A stretch of DNA of 64,000 nucleotides from Acidipropionibacterium timonense (GCF_900605005.1 NZ_LR027558.1:2136642-2200641); one strand, 5' to 3'; positions 1 through 8,330 are shown, numbered from the stretch's first letter. Translations and numbers: made by a program. Notes: generated by a model from the sequence alone, not told the origin.

Positions 1-1
1 G

Positions 2-415
2 TCCCGCTCGCGGCCCTACAAGAAGAACGACAACGCCCACGTCGAGCAGCGCAACGGCGACTGGGTCCGCCGCCACGCCTTCAGATACCGCTACGAGACC
101 GCAACCGAGCTTCAGCTGCTCAACCAATTGTGGCCCCTGGTGATGGCCCGCAAGAACCACCTACTGCCCTGCGTCAAGGCCATCGGCTGGACCACCACCT
201 CCGCGGGGCGCAAGAAGCGGGTCTACGACAAGCCCAAGACCCCTTACCAGCGGCTGGTCGACTCCCGTGTCCTGGACCCCGCCACACGGGCCCGCCTGGC
301 AGCCGAGCACGACAGGCTCAACCCCGCCGATCTGGCCCGGCGGATCACCGACATCCAGAACCAGCTCATCCGCCTAGCCGAACGTCGCACCCAGACCGAC
401 CAACCCGCCGCCTGA
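2..415 (+). CDS. IS transposase / integrase-core protein, C-terminal part
   Basis: The reading frame is open from base 2 and ends at a TGA, so only the last 137 residues are present; the start lies outside the window. The motif NDNAHVEQRN near residue 10 matches the stretch carrying the catalytic glutamate of a DDE (rve-type) integrase core. It is followed by the basic tail seen in actinobacterial integrase catalytic-domain proteins (GRKKRVYDKPKTPYQRL). It would cut and join the ends of its insertion sequence. I cannot assign the IS family from the tail alone. The following 70 bases look like the IS end. Identity as a DDE transposase is fairly sure; whether it is intact cannot be judged. Confidence 0.8.
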   Translation, partial: SRSRPYKKNDNAHVEQRNGDWVRRHAFRYRYETATELQLLNQLWPLVMARKNHLLPCVKAIGWTTTSAGRKKRVYDKPKTPYQRLVDSRVLDPATRARLAAEHDRLNPADLARRITDIQNQLIRLAERRTQTDQPAA

Positions 416-423
416 CTCATCTC

Positions 424-485
424 CATCCGGACATTTCAGCTGAGGCAAGCGCTGCGCTCATCCGGACATCTTGACATGAGGCAAG
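424..485. repeat. Paired direct repeat at the presumed IS right end
   Basis: Two imperfect copies of about 26 bases lie at 424-449 and 459-485. Each begins CATCCGGACAT and ends TGAGGCAAG, with a variable core between. They sit just after the transposase stop codon, where an insertion sequence would carry its terminal transposase-binding sites. That role is inferred. The left end and any target duplication lie outside the window. Confidence 0.4.
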
Positions 486-572
486 ACGCCGCGGGCCCGG
501 GCGCACGTCCCGACACTGGCCACCGCCCGCGGGCTCCGACCCGAGACGCGCCACCCGTGCCACAGTGGGGAC

Positions 573-1262
573 ATGGTTCTCGCGACGGTACCGACGGGGA
601 TGTGGGTCATCCTGGCCATCGGCGTCGGCGTGCTCCTCGTCGCCGCCCTCGCCGACCGTCGCAGCGCACGCCCCGCCTCCGGCACCGTCACCCTGGAACC
701 CGGCACCGCGACGGATCCGAGGGCCCTGCCTCCGATGACCCAGGACCTGTGTGACGAGGTCGACGAGCTCATCACACAGCCGGGCACCGTCACCGTCGAG
801 GCGCCCCTGGCCGATCCCCGCTGCGCCACCCATCGGGCCCCCGACGGACGGCCGACGAGCGTCGTCCGACGGCCGGCGGTCATCGTCCTCGTCGATCCCC
901 TCGAGGGGGCGCGGATGGCACAGGCGATCCTCCGCGGCGCCCCGCGGAGCCGGCCCCTCGTCGTCGTCGCCCCGAGGATCGACGAGTTCGCCGCCGGGGT
1001 GCTCGTCGTCAACGACGTGCACGGAAGCCTGGACATCACGCCTCTCACCGCCGACGACGACGCCCACGCCGCCATCCGCAGCTGCGCCGGCGCCCAGGAG
1101 GTCCGAGGTGCTGACCTGCGCCGTGGCTGGCTGCCGGCACCGGCCTGGGGACAGTGTGCCCTCGTCCTGTCCGACGGCATCTCGTCCACCGTCGTGCCCG
1201 TGGACGACTCCCCCGCCTCAGCCATGACGAGCCCCGTCGACGATCCGGCCACTGGCTCGTGA
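573..1262 (+). CDS. Membrane-anchored protein of unknown function
   Basis: A 229-residue protein with a single N-terminal membrane segment (about residues 8-27) followed by charged residues and a long cytoplasmic or extracellular domain. Codon third positions are strongly GC-rich in this frame, which argues for a real gene. I recognise no enzyme motif. Four cysteines are spread through the domain. The start ATG is preceded by GTGGGGAC, a weak ribosome binding site. It stands alone between the IS end and the long leader of the next gene, so context gives no function. Confidence 0.6.
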   Translation: MVLATVPTGMWVILAIGVGVLLVAALADRRSARPASGTVTLEPGTATDPRALPPMTQDLCDEVDELITQPGTVTVEAPLADPRCATHRAPDGRPTSVVRRPAVIVLVDPLEGARMAQAILRGAPRSRPLVVVAPRIDEFAAGVLVVNDVHGSLDITPLTADDDAHAAIRSCAGAQEVRGADLRRGWLPAPAWGQCALVLSDGISSTVVPVDDSPASAMTSPVDDPATGS

Positions 1263-1661
1263 CTAGGGACGTCGAGCCGGATCGAACCCTCAACCCGTGC
1301 TCTAGGGTCTGAAGATTCTCTGAGGAACTCTCATCGTCGACCGCCTGCCGCGTCCCCTGCGCGAGGGACATCCCCACCGGTGATGGCTGAGGGCAACGCA
1401 CCTAGTCACGCTTGCATCCAGAGAATCCCTCCGAAGACATCGCCCCGAATGACAATGATGTGTTTTCTACCCCTTCGTCGGCGTGTCCCGTTGACTCGGG
1501 CAACCCACGTTCTCAGTACAGCTGGACCCGAGCTGTCCGATCGTCCTACGTTGGCCGTGCCGTGAGGATCTGCCTCCTGGTTGGACCCGTGGACGGGTCC
1601 GGGGAAGACCCAGGGACAGATCGGTTCAAGTGCGGGTCCACCCGCCGGAAGGAGTTCATCC
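1263..1661 (+). other. 400-base non-coding leader with hairpins upstream of the SH3 hydrolase
   Basis: No convincing gene lies here, and the stretch is less GC-rich than its surroundings. Three short perfect hairpins are visible: ACAGCT/AGCTGT at 1518-1536, GGACCCGT/ACGGGTCC at 1583-1600 and GCGGGT/ACCCGC at 1632-1645. The last ends just before the GGAAGGAG ribosome binding site at 1649-1654. Actinobacterial cell-wall hydrolases often carry long regulatory leaders, some of them c-di-AMP riboswitches, but I do not see that consensus. A structured 5' UTR is likely; its ligand, if any, is unknown. Confidence 0.35.
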
Positions 1662-2846
1662 ATGGGTGTGCCACGCCCTCTTCGGATCGGCGCGACCGCA
1701 TTGGCGTCGGCCGGAGTCATCACCACCGGGGTCCAGTTGACCGCCATCGACGTCGCCCACGCCGCGTACGGCTCCGTCACCGCGACGACCGCTGTCAACG
1801 TGCGTTCCGGCCCGAGCACGTCGAATCGCATCCTCGGCGTCCTCAACCGGGGCCAGAGCCTGACGCAGGCCGGTCCCGCCAGCAACGGCTGGGTGCCCGT
1901 CACCTGGCAGGGCTCGACGGCGTACGTCTACGGGCAGTACCTCACCGGCACGTCCGCGACGACGTCGCCGGTCGCGTCGACCCCGTCGACCCCGGTCATC
2001 CGCAAGGTCGTCGGCCAAGTGCGCGGCACGACCGCCCTCATGATCCGGACCTCGTACACCAACCACTACAACTCCGAGGGTGACGCCCCTGCAGGCACGA
2101 TCTTCGACATCACGGGCCGCCAGGCCAACGGCGTCGCGGAGATCATCTGGCACGGCCGCGTCCGGTGGATCAATGCCCGCTACATCGTGCCAGTGGGCTC
2201 GACCTCGGGCTCGTCGACCCTGCCGGCGGTCGTCGGCACCCGCTATGCCCGCGTCGCCCTCGACATCCGCACCGCCTCCGACTCCACCTCCGTCACCGTC
2301 GGAGAGGTCCCCGCAGGCACCGCCCTCAAGATCACCGGCGTCTACGCGGGAGGACGAGCCCAGATCGTCTACAACGGCGCCGTCCGCTGGGTCACCGCCC
2401 AATGGCTCACCTCCACCGCACCCGGCACGACCTCGGGCTCGACCGGGTCGACGAGCACCTCCTCGTGGGCGGCACTCATGGCCGGCGGGTCCTCGGGCCT
2501 CCAGGGTCTGCGCCCCAGCGCCACGAAGATCGTCAACGACGTCATCGCGCACTTCCCGCGGATCCGCACCATCTACGGAATTCGTGCCGACTCGTTGCCC
2601 GACCACCCCAGCGGCCACGCCGTCGACCTCATGCTGCCCAACTACCGGGCCAACGAGACCCTCGGCTGGACGATCGCGAACTACTACAAGGCCCACGCCA
2701 AGGCACTCGGGGTGCAGTACATCATCTTCCACCAGCACATCTGGAACATCGCCCGGGACTCCGAGGGATGGCGCCTCATGGCCGATCGTGGCGGCGACAC
2801 CGCCAACCACATGGACCACGTGCACATCACGACGATCTGGGACTGA
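1662..2846 (+). CDS. Secreted cell-wall hydrolase with three bacterial SH3 domains
   Basis: Start chosen at the ATG at 1662 because GGAAGGAG precedes it by 7 bases and the protein then opens with a signal peptide (cleavage after AHA, about residue 34). Three SH3-like repeats follow (roughly 36-95, 110-175, 190-245), each ending in a G-W-V or R-W-I pattern, as in peptidoglycan-binding modules. The C-terminal 125 residues contain SGHAVDLML and NHMDHVHIT, the two His/Asp clusters of the ARB_07466-like cell-wall hydrolase domain. A role in septum or wall remodelling is inferred. The second SH3-repeat wall enzyme at 40.8 kb shares a very similar ribosome-binding region. Confidence 0.85.
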   Translation: MGVPRPLRIGATALASAGVITTGVQLTAIDVAHAAYGSVTATTAVNVRSGPSTSNRILGVLNRGQSLTQAGPASNGWVPVTWQGSTAYVYGQYLTGTSATTSPVASTPSTPVIRKVVGQVRGTTALMIRTSYTNHYNSEGDAPAGTIFDITGRQANGVAEIIWHGRVRWINARYIVPVGSTSGSSTLPAVVGTRYARVALDIRTASDSTSVTVGEVPAGTALKITGVYAGGRAQIVYNGAVRWVTAQWLTSTAPGTTSGSTGSTSTSSWAALMAGGSSGLQGLRPSATKIVNDVIAHFPRIRTIYGIRADSLPDHPSGHAVDLMLPNYRANETLGWTIANYYKAHAKALGVQYIIFHQHIWNIARDSEGWRLMADRGGDTANHMDHVHITTIWD

Positions 2847-2936
2847 TCGACCGACGACCCGACCCCGGTCCGGCCGCGCCGACGCCATCCGTGACGCTCG
2901 CCGCCAGCCGGTCAACCGAGGCCAGGACCCGAACCC

Positions 2937-2966
2937 GTGGGCGGGGCGCATCGGCGCCCCGCCCAC
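2937..2966 (+). terminator. Rho-independent-type hairpin after the SH3 hydrolase
   Basis: A perfect 13-bp stem (GTGGGCGGGGCGC with its complement) closes on a four-base ATCG loop. It lies 90 bases after the hydrolase stop and just upstream of the tRNA-Glu promoter. There is no clear T-run, as is usual in such GC-rich genomes. Confidence 0.65.
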
Positions 2967-2971
2967 GGCGA

Positions 2972-3001
2972 TTTCCCGCCCCCGCCGCGCCCCGCTACCA
3001 T
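2972..3001 (+). promoter_or_regulatory. Putative promoter of tRNA-Glu
   Basis: TACCAT at 2996-3001 fits the actinobacterial -10 pattern and lies 10 bases before the tRNA. TTTCCC at 2972-2977 is an 18-base-spaced, weak -35 candidate. Confidence 0.4.
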
Positions 3002-3011
3002 GGCAGCACCT

Positions 3012-3087
3012 GTCCCGATCGTCCAGAGGCCCAGGACACCGCCCTTTCAAGGCGGCAACGCGGGTTCGAATCCCGTTCGGGATACCA
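3012..3087 (+). tRNA. tRNA-Glu (anticodon TTC)
   Basis: The acceptor strands GTCCCGA and TCGGGAT pair, with a G-U at the end. The anticodon stem CCGCC/GGCGG holds the loop CTTTCAA with anticodon TTC. The T arm contains GGTTCGAATCC. The CCA tail is encoded at 3085-3087. Confidence 0.95.
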
Positions 3088-3152
3088 GTGTCGGCACGTG
3101 CCCCCACCACCTCTCGCCCCGCGAGGGCGTCGGGCCGCCCGACGGCGTCAGG

Positions 3153-3214
3153 AAAATCCCCTGAGCTCGACCATCCTCCCCTGACGGGGAACAACCTCCC
3201 GCTCAGGGGATTTT
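3153..3214 (+). terminator. Long-stem terminator after tRNA-Glu
   Basis: A perfect 14-bp inverted repeat, AAAATCCCCTGAGC at 3153-3166 and its complement at 3201-3214, ends in TTTT. The 34-base loop contains a second small hairpin (CCCC-TGAC-GGGG). The A-run and T-run at the two ends mean it could stop transcription in both directions. Confidence 0.75.
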
Positions 3215-3345
3215 CGTGACACTCCACCGACCACGACCCGCTCGCGACAGCACCTCACCCCTCACCGCCCGAGCGATGGGACAGGGCCCCGTTCCCCTGC
3301 ATCACCCCTTGTCACAGCCCTTGAGGATCGAGATGTCGCCTCGAT

Positions 3346-3375
3346 TTCACTTTTCCCGCGGAACCTTGCTAAGCT
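3346..3375 (+). promoter_or_regulatory. Putative promoter of tRNA-Asp/tRNA-Phe
   Basis: TTCACT at 3346-3351 and TAAGCT at 3370-3375 are spaced 18 bases apart. They lie about 46 bases upstream of tRNA-Asp, in a locally AT-richer patch. Confidence 0.4.
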
Positions 3376-3421
3376 TCTCGAGCTGCCTGAGAGCAGCGGT
3401 CAAGGACTCGAGAGAGTTCGA

Positions 3422-3495
3422 GGCCCCGTAGCGCAGTTGGTTAGCGCGCCGCCCTGTCACGGCGGAGGTCGTGGGTTCAAGTCCCATCGGGGTCG
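3422..3495 (+). tRNA. tRNA-Asp (anticodon GTC)
   Basis: The acceptor GGCCCCG pairs with CGGGGTC, followed by discriminator G, as expected for tRNA-Asp. The anticodon stem CCGCC/GGCGG encloses CTGTCAC with anticodon GTC. No CCA is encoded, unlike the two neighbouring tRNAs. Confidence 0.95.
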
Positions 3496-3499
3496 CTGG

Positions 3500-3530
3500 A
3501 GCGGTGATGTCGACATCACCGCTTTCGTGT
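3500..3530 (+). terminator. Palindromic terminator after tRNA-Asp
   Basis: A perfect 24-base palindrome at 3500-3523, with half-site AGCGGTGATGTC, begins four bases after the tRNA. It is followed by TTTCGTGT, a short T-rich tail. Confidence 0.7.
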
Positions 3531-3558
3531 TGAGTGGCTCCGGTCACACGACGCGGAT

Positions 3559-3635
3559 GGCCGGGTAGCTCAGTCGGTACGAGCGTTCGCCTGAAAAGTG
3601 AAAGGTCACCGGTTCGATCCCGGTCCCGGCCACCA
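3559..3635 (+). tRNA. tRNA-Phe (anticodon GAA)
   Basis: The acceptor GGCCGGG pairs with CCCGGCC. The anticodon loop CTGAAAA lies between TTCGC and GTGAA and carries GAA. The T arm has GGTTCGATCCC. CCA is encoded at 3633-3635. Confidence 0.95.
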
Positions 3636-3638
3636 TGA

Positions 3639-3662
3639 GCCCCTCCCCGTGAGGGGCTTCTT
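3639..3662 (+). terminator. Terminator after tRNA-Phe
   Basis: GCCCCTC and GAGGGGC form a 7-bp stem with a five-base loop, starting four bases after the CCA and followed by TTCTTCC. The rest of the gap up to 3870 shows no gene or clear element. Confidence 0.7.
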
Positions 3663-3869
3663 CCATGTCCGGACCGAGTCCCCCATCGCTCCTGCGCCCC
3701 ATTCCGCGGGACCGACATGCGCCCTCCGGCGCGGGCCCACGGCCGCCCGTCCCGGAGCAGCGTGACGGACCGCCGACCCCCGGCCTCCCCCGCGACCGCC
3801 GTCCCCCGGACATGCCGAGGGCCGGCCGGGACGCTCCCGACCGGCCCACCAGGCTCCGATGGCCTCAGC

Positions 3870-4766
3870 TCACTTGACCGAGCCGCTCATGAGCCCGGAC
3901 ACGAAGTACTTGCCCAGGGCGATGTAGACGATGAGCGTCGGCAGGGACGCCACCAGGACGCCGGCCATGATCTGCGGGTAGTTCGGGTTCTGCCCGGACG
4001 CCAGCGCATTGAGGCCGAAGGTGACCGGGCCGTTGCTCTGGTTGGTGAGGAAGAGGGCGAAGATGAAGTCGTTCCAGGCGCTCGTGAACTGCCAGATGAG
4101 GGTGACGACGAATCCCGGGATCGACACCGGCAGAACGACCCTCGCGTAGGTCGAGAAGGTCCCGGCGCCGTCGACCCTGGCCGCCTCGATGATCTCGCTC
4201 GGCACCGCCGTGGCGTAGTAGTTGCGGAAGATGAGGGTGCAGATCGGGATGCCGTAGACGACGTGACACAGGATGAGGGTGGGGATGCCGGCGAACCAGG
4301 GGGCGGCCGTCTGGATGTCGAGCATCATCCCCGACAGCGGGATCATGATCGCCTGGTACGGGATGAACATCCCGAACAGGAAGAGCACGAAGATGACGTG
4401 GGCCCCCGGGAACCGCCACTTCGCGAAGACGTAGCCGTTGAGCGAACCCAGGATCGACGACACGATCGAGGCGACGATCGCCAGGACGAGGGAACGCCCC
4501 AGAGCCGGGGCCAGGGTCGTCCAGGCCGCCTGCCAGCCCTCCACCGACCACGTGCTCGGCAGGTTCCAGGCCGTCGCCTGGCCGTAGTCGGAGGCCCTCT
4601 TGAAGCTCGTGACGAGCAGGGCGTACAGGGGCGTGAGGATGAGGACCGAGAAGACGACGAGCAGCACGTAGCGCGTACCGGTCCAGGCCTTCTCGCCCGG
4701 CGTCGTGTGGCGGCGGCGCCTCGGTGCCGCGGTGACCTCGTTGACGGCCAGTGCCGAGGTGCTCAT
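3870..4766 (-). CDS. Sugar ABC transporter permease, MalG-type
   Basis: A 298-residue inner-membrane permease of the carbohydrate uptake family, with six hydrophobic segments. The EAA loop that docks the ATPase reads EAARVDGAGTFSTYARVVLP (about residues 190-210). The start is the ATG at 4766, preceded by AAGGGGGG and overlapping the upstream permease stop by four bases (ATGA), so the two are translationally coupled. Longer upstream frames are not coding. It is last in a three-gene minus-strand operon with the solute-binding protein and the MalF-type permease. No ATPase gene follows; one encoded elsewhere must drive it. Confidence 0.92.
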   Translation of the reverse strand: MSTSALAVNEVTAAPRRRRHTTPGEKAWTGTRYVLLVVFSVLILTPLYALLVTSFKRASDYGQATAWNLPSTWSVEGWQAAWTTLAPALGRSLVLAIVASIVSSILGSLNGYVFAKWRFPGAHVIFVLFLFGMFIPYQAIMIPLSGMMLDIQTAAPWFAGIPTLILCHVVYGIPICTLIFRNYYATAVPSEIIEAARVDGAGTFSTYARVVLPVSIPGFVVTLIWQFTSAWNDFIFALFLTNQSNGPVTFGLNALASGQNPNYPQIMAGVLVASLPTLIVYIALGKYFVSGLMSGSVK

Positions 4767-5662
4767 GCCCGACCCCCCTTCTCGGTGCGGTTGGTGTAGA
4801 TGAGGTAGGGCACGACGACGACGGCGACGATGACGAGGAGGATCGTCGCGTTGACGGCGGCGGCGGTTGAGTCGTTGAGCTGGAACATCTGCGCCCACAT
4901 GAGGGTCGCCGGCACTTCGGCGGTGTACGAACTCTGGCCGGCGATGGCGTAGATGAGGTCGAACATCTTCATGGACATGTGTCCGACGATGATGAGCGCA
5001 CTGAGCGCGATGGGCGACAGCTGTGGGAACAACACGTGGCGGTAGAGCTTCCACTCGCTGGCACCGTCGACGCGCGCCGCCTCACGCTGGTCCTCCGAGA
5101 TGCCCCGGAACCCGGCCAGGAAGAGCGCCATGATGTAGCCCGAGAGCTGCCAGATGGCCGGGATGGCCATGGCCGCCATGTTGAACCTGCCTGCCGAGTA
5201 CCAGGACGACTGCAACTGCGGCATGCCCATCATCTGGAAGAGCTGGTTGAGACCCACCGCCTGGGCGCCCTTGGCCGGTGAGAGCAGCCATCGCCAGATG
5301 ACGCCCGCGGCGATGAACGACACCGCCATGGGGAAGAGGAAGATCGACCGGAAGACCGACTCGGCCCGCACCCCCTTCTCGAGGAGGAAGGCCCACAACA
5401 GCCCGAAGAACATCGTCCCGGCCACGAAGACGACCGTGAGGACGAGCAGGTTCCACATGGCGTGCTGGTAGCGGTCGTCGGACAAGAGCCGGCTGTAGTT
5501 CTCCCACCCCCCGGGGGCCTTGATCCGGCCGGACCTCGTCTGGACCCGCTGCAGGGACGTGACGATGTTCTGGCCGATGAACCCGTAGACGAAGATCCCC
5601 ACGAGGATCATCGACGGGAGGACGAAGAGGAAACTGGGCAGCCAGCGCCTCACCTTGTGCAT
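4763..5662 (-). CDS. Sugar ABC transporter permease, MalF-type
   Basis: A 299-residue permease with an N-terminal membrane segment (residues 9-27), a periplasmic-side loop and five further segments. The EAA loop reads REAARVDGASEWKLYRHVLF near residue 200. GGAGCAAGGGAC lies directly before the ATG, a good ribosome binding site. It partners the MalG-type permease that overlaps its 3' end. Together they should form the heterodimeric channel for the sugar bound by the lipoprotein encoded 150 bases upstream. Confidence 0.92.
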   Translation of the reverse strand: MHKVRRWLPSFLFVLPSMILVGIFVYGFIGQNIVTSLQRVQTRSGRIKAPGGWENYSRLLSDDRYQHAMWNLLVLTVVFVAGTMFFGLLWAFLLEKGVRAESVFRSIFLFPMAVSFIAAGVIWRWLLSPAKGAQAVGLNQLFQMMGMPQLQSSWYSAGRFNMAAMAIPAIWQLSGYIMALFLAGFRGISEDQREAARVDGASEWKLYRHVLFPQLSPIALSALIIVGHMSMKMFDLIYAIAGQSSYTAEVPATLMWAQMFQLNDSTAAAVNATILLVIVAVVVVPYLIYTNRTEKGGRA

Positions 5663-5773
5663 GTCCCTTGCTCCTGGTCGGCGACGATTCGATGGCTCGG
5701 CGTCCGCTCCCCCACCGGGGTGGGACGCCGCCGGGCCGGGTGGCCCGCGTCAACCGCGGACCACCCGAATGAT

Positions 5774-5806
5774 CGGGAGGTCCCCGCCCGGCATGGGGAC
5801 CTCCCG
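5774..5806 (-). promoter_or_regulatory. Intercistronic hairpin between solute-binding protein and permease genes
   Basis: A perfect 12-bp stem (CGGGAGGTCCCC with its complement) closes on nine bases, eight bases after the binding-protein stop codon. No T-run follows, so it more likely protects the upstream mRNA from decay or attenuates partially than terminates fully. That would raise binding protein over permease. An equivalent hairpin lies after pstS. Confidence 0.5.
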
Positions 5807-5813
5807 AGTGACG

Positions 5814-7127
5814 TCACTGGGCGTACTTGTCGTGCGCCGCGACGAGCGCGGAGGCCAGGTTGTCGGTGTTCTTGTCCTGGTAGAACTTGCTCATCGCCGT
5901 GTTGATCTCCGAGCTCCAGGCCAGCGGCACCGCGGCGCCGTGGGCGATGGAGGACACGATCTTGAGCGACTTGAAGTCCTTCATGGCGTCCTGCTGGTAC
6001 TGGCTGAAGCCGTCGGCGGAGACGTCGGTCCGGGCCGGGATGGAGCCCTTGATCTGGTTGAAGGTCGTCTGGGCGTCCTTGGAGCCGACGAACCGCAGCC
6101 AGTCCTTGGTGCCCTCGGGGTTCTTCGTCCCGACCGGCAGGGTGAAGGAGTCGGCCAGGAAGTCGTAGACAGGCTCCTTGCCGGGCACGGCGAAGGCCGT
6201 GTAGTCGGTGCCGTACTTCTTGCCCTTGGACACGAACTCGGCCACGGCCCAGTCGCCCATGACGTTGTAGGCGGCCTTGCCGTCGGAGACCATGTCGGTC
6301 GCGTTCGGCCAGTCGTCACCGTCGGAGGCGGTGTTGGCGAAGGTGAGCGCCTTCTTGTAGTCCTCGATCGCCGCCTTGACCTCGGCGGAGTCCCACTTGC
6401 CGTCCTTGGCGAAGAGCTTGGTGTAGCCATCGGCGCCCAGATCGGCCATGAGGATGGACTCGAAGAGCTCGGTCTGGGTCCAGGTGCCGCCGACCGACAG
6501 CGGCGTGGACACCCCGGCGGCCTTGACCCTGGCCATGTCGGCCAGCCAGCCCTTGACGTCGGTCGGCGTCTGGGTGATGCCGGCCTTCTTGAGGATGGCC
6601 GTGTTGGCCCACACGACGTTGGCGCGGTGGATGTCGACGGGCACCGAGTAGATGTGACCGTCCACGGTGAGGCGGTCCATGAGCGTCTTGGGGAAGACCG
6701 ACTCGCCGCCGAGCTCCTTGATGATGTCGTCGACGGGCTCGATCTGGTCGTTGTCGATGTAGTCGGACAGCTCCGCGCCGGCATGGCCCTGGAAGGAGCC
6801 GGGCGGGTTGCCGTTCTTGAGGTCGGAGGCCAGCTTGGCCTTGGCGTTCGAACCGGAACCGCCGGCCACGGCCAGGTTCTTGAAGGTGTCGTTGGGGTAC
6901 TTCTCCTTGAACATCTTCTCCAGGGCGTCGAGGCCCTTCTTCTCCGACCCGTCGGCCCACCAGGTGAAGACGCCGACGTCGCCACCCGCGCCACCGGCCT
7001 TCGGCGTCGACATCGCGGACGCCGAACCGCTCGTCGAGCTACCGCCCTCGGTCTTCGTCGTCGAGCTGCACCCGGCGAACACGAGCAGTGTCGCCGTCGC
7101 CAGTGCAGCGAGCTTCCTACCGTTCAT
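5814..7127 (-). CDS. Sugar-binding lipoprotein of an ABC importer, glucose/mannose (GtsA) type
   Basis: A 437-residue family-1 solute-binding protein. The N-terminus is a lipoprotein signal with lipobox LVFAGC, so it is tethered outside the membrane. The mature part has FTWWADGSEKKGLDAL, GGSGSNAKAKLASDL, PVDIHRANVVWAN and NVMGDWAVAEF. This order and wording match the bacterial glucose/mannose-binding proteins I remember (Thermus glucose-binding protein, Pseudomonas GtsA). Start at 7127 is chosen because GGAGGTAGTG precedes it and the signal peptide follows at once; a start four codons earlier would overlap that site. First gene of the importer operon. Confidence 0.9.
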   Translation of the reverse strand: MNGRKLAALATATLLVFAGCSSTTKTEGGSSTSGSASAMSTPKAGGAGGDVGVFTWWADGSEKKGLDALEKMFKEKYPNDTFKNLAVAGGSGSNAKAKLASDLKNGNPPGSFQGHAGAELSDYIDNDQIEPVDDIIKELGGESVFPKTLMDRLTVDGHIYSVPVDIHRANVVWANTAILKKAGITQTPTDVKGWLADMARVKAAGVSTPLSVGGTWTQTELFESILMADLGADGYTKLFAKDGKWDSAEVKAAIEDYKKALTFANTASDGDDWPNATDMVSDGKAAYNVMGDWAVAEFVSKGKKYGTDYTAFAVPGKEPVYDFLADSFTLPVGTKNPEGTKDWLRFVGSKDAQTTFNQIKGSIPARTDVSADGFSQYQQDAMKDFKSLKIVSSIAHGAAVPLAWSSEINTAMSKFYQDKNTDNLASALVAAHDKYAQ

Positions 7128-7325
7128 CACTACCTCCATGGGAGTTGACCGGCTCGCATCGACGACACCTCTGCCTCGTGCATCACCAGCCGCCGGGCGC
7201 CCTCGTCCAGCGGGTTCATGATGTCAGATGACGACGCCGGTCACAACGTGTGCGCAGGTTCTCGGAGCGTCCTGTCAACAGGCTGGGTTTCCCGCGCCCG
7301 CTAGGGGCTCCGTCGAGGCCACGGA

Positions 7326-8300
7326 TCACGCCGCGAGGTAGGCCCGGACCCACCGACGCATCTGCGCGAAGACCTCGGCGCGCACCGGCGGGGCCGACAG
7401 GACGAGGTCGTGCAGGCCACCGTCGATCCGCACCAGGGTGAGATGGCGTCCCAGATGGACCGACGCCGCCGCGAGACGCTCGACGTCGAGCACCGTGTCG
7501 GCGCGGCGCATGCCCTCGTTCCACGGCGTCGACAGGTCGCTGCGGGCGGACATGAGGCACAGCACCGGCACCTGGATGCCCAGACCACCGGCGATCTCGT
7601 CATGGCCACCGGTGATCGCCGCCAGCCAGCCGGCCCGCACCTTGAACGGCGCCCAGGGCGGGTCCTTGATGACCGGGATCGACCACTCACCACCGAACTC
7701 CGCGCGCACCGAGCGGCCGAAGTTGTCGCGTTCGGGCAGCGGCAGGACCGTTCCCGGGTCGGCGCGTCGGATGGTCCGGGCCAGCGGCCCCATCGTCGCG
7801 CGGGTGAGGGCCGACCCCTGCATGTCGATCCACGGGGAGTTGAGGATGACGCCGTCCACCGCACCGGGGTGGCGGGACACCCACAGCGGAACGGTGAGGC
7901 CCCCGGTCGAGTGACCCATGATCGTCACGGAGTCGTGGTCAGCCGCCAGCAGACGGACCGCGGCGTCGATCTCCTCGTCGTACTCCGACAGGTCACCCAC
8001 CCAGCCGGACCGCTGCCCGGGCACGAGATTGCGGCCGTAGCGGCGCAGGTCGAGGGCGTGGAAATCCATCCCCCAGGACTCGACCTCGTCGGCCAGATGG
8101 CACTGGTAGAAGCAGTCCGACCAGCCGTGGACGTAGAGGAGGGCCCGTCGTCGAGGACCACCGTCACGACGGCGTCGCACCAAGGTCGCGGTGAGGGGCC
8201 CCTCGGGATCACCGGGAACCCGCTGGGCGTCGGGCAACTCGACGGCGGCGCTCTCGAATCCGTCGACCACCGTGTCGGGTCGCCACGAGAGGGCCGTCAT
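7326..8300 (-). CDS. Alpha/beta hydrolase (S33 / lysophospholipase-like)
   Basis: A 324-residue cytoplasmic hydrolase. The oxyanion region LLYVHGWSD, the nucleophile elbow GHSTGG (about residue 155) and the late histidine in GGLHDLVLS (about residue 295) make an intact Ser-Asp-His type triad. Substrate is unknown; lipases, esterases and serine aminopeptidase-like enzymes share this layout. GAGG sits seven bases before the ATG. It lies 30 bases downstream of the DUF3073 gene on the same strand, so it may be transcribed with it. Confidence 0.85.
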   Translation of the reverse strand: MTALSWRPDTVVDGFESAAVELPDAQRVPGDPEGPLTATLVRRRRDGGPRRRALLYVHGWSDCFYQCHLADEVESWGMDFHALDLRRYGRNLVPGQRSGWVGDLSEYDEEIDAAVRLLAADHDSVTIMGHSTGGLTVPLWVSRHPGAVDGVILNSPWIDMQGSALTRATMGPLARTIRRADPGTVLPLPERDNFGRSVRAEFGGEWSIPVIKDPPWAPFKVRAGWLAAITGGHDEIAGGLGIQVPVLCLMSARSDLSTPWNEGMRRADTVLDVERLAAASVHLGRHLTLVRIDGGLHDLVLSAPPVRAEVFAQMRRWVRAYLAA

Positions 8301-8330
8301 CGGCCGGCCTCGTCGGGGGCACTGGGGGTG

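Noticed and set aside
1303-1600. c-di-AMP (ydaO) riboswitch before the SH3 hydrolase
   Set aside because: Expected by analogy with other actinobacterial wall hydrolases, but I could not find the conserved boxes in order.
1656-3227. A 523-codon minus-strand frame across the SH3 hydrolase and tRNA-Glu
   Set aside because: It crosses a tRNA and a terminator and reads as antisense low-complexity sequence.
3012-3662. tRNA genes as an integration site of a prophage or island
   Set aside because: No integrase or duplicated tRNA 3' end is visible nearby, and each tRNA is followed directly by its own terminator.
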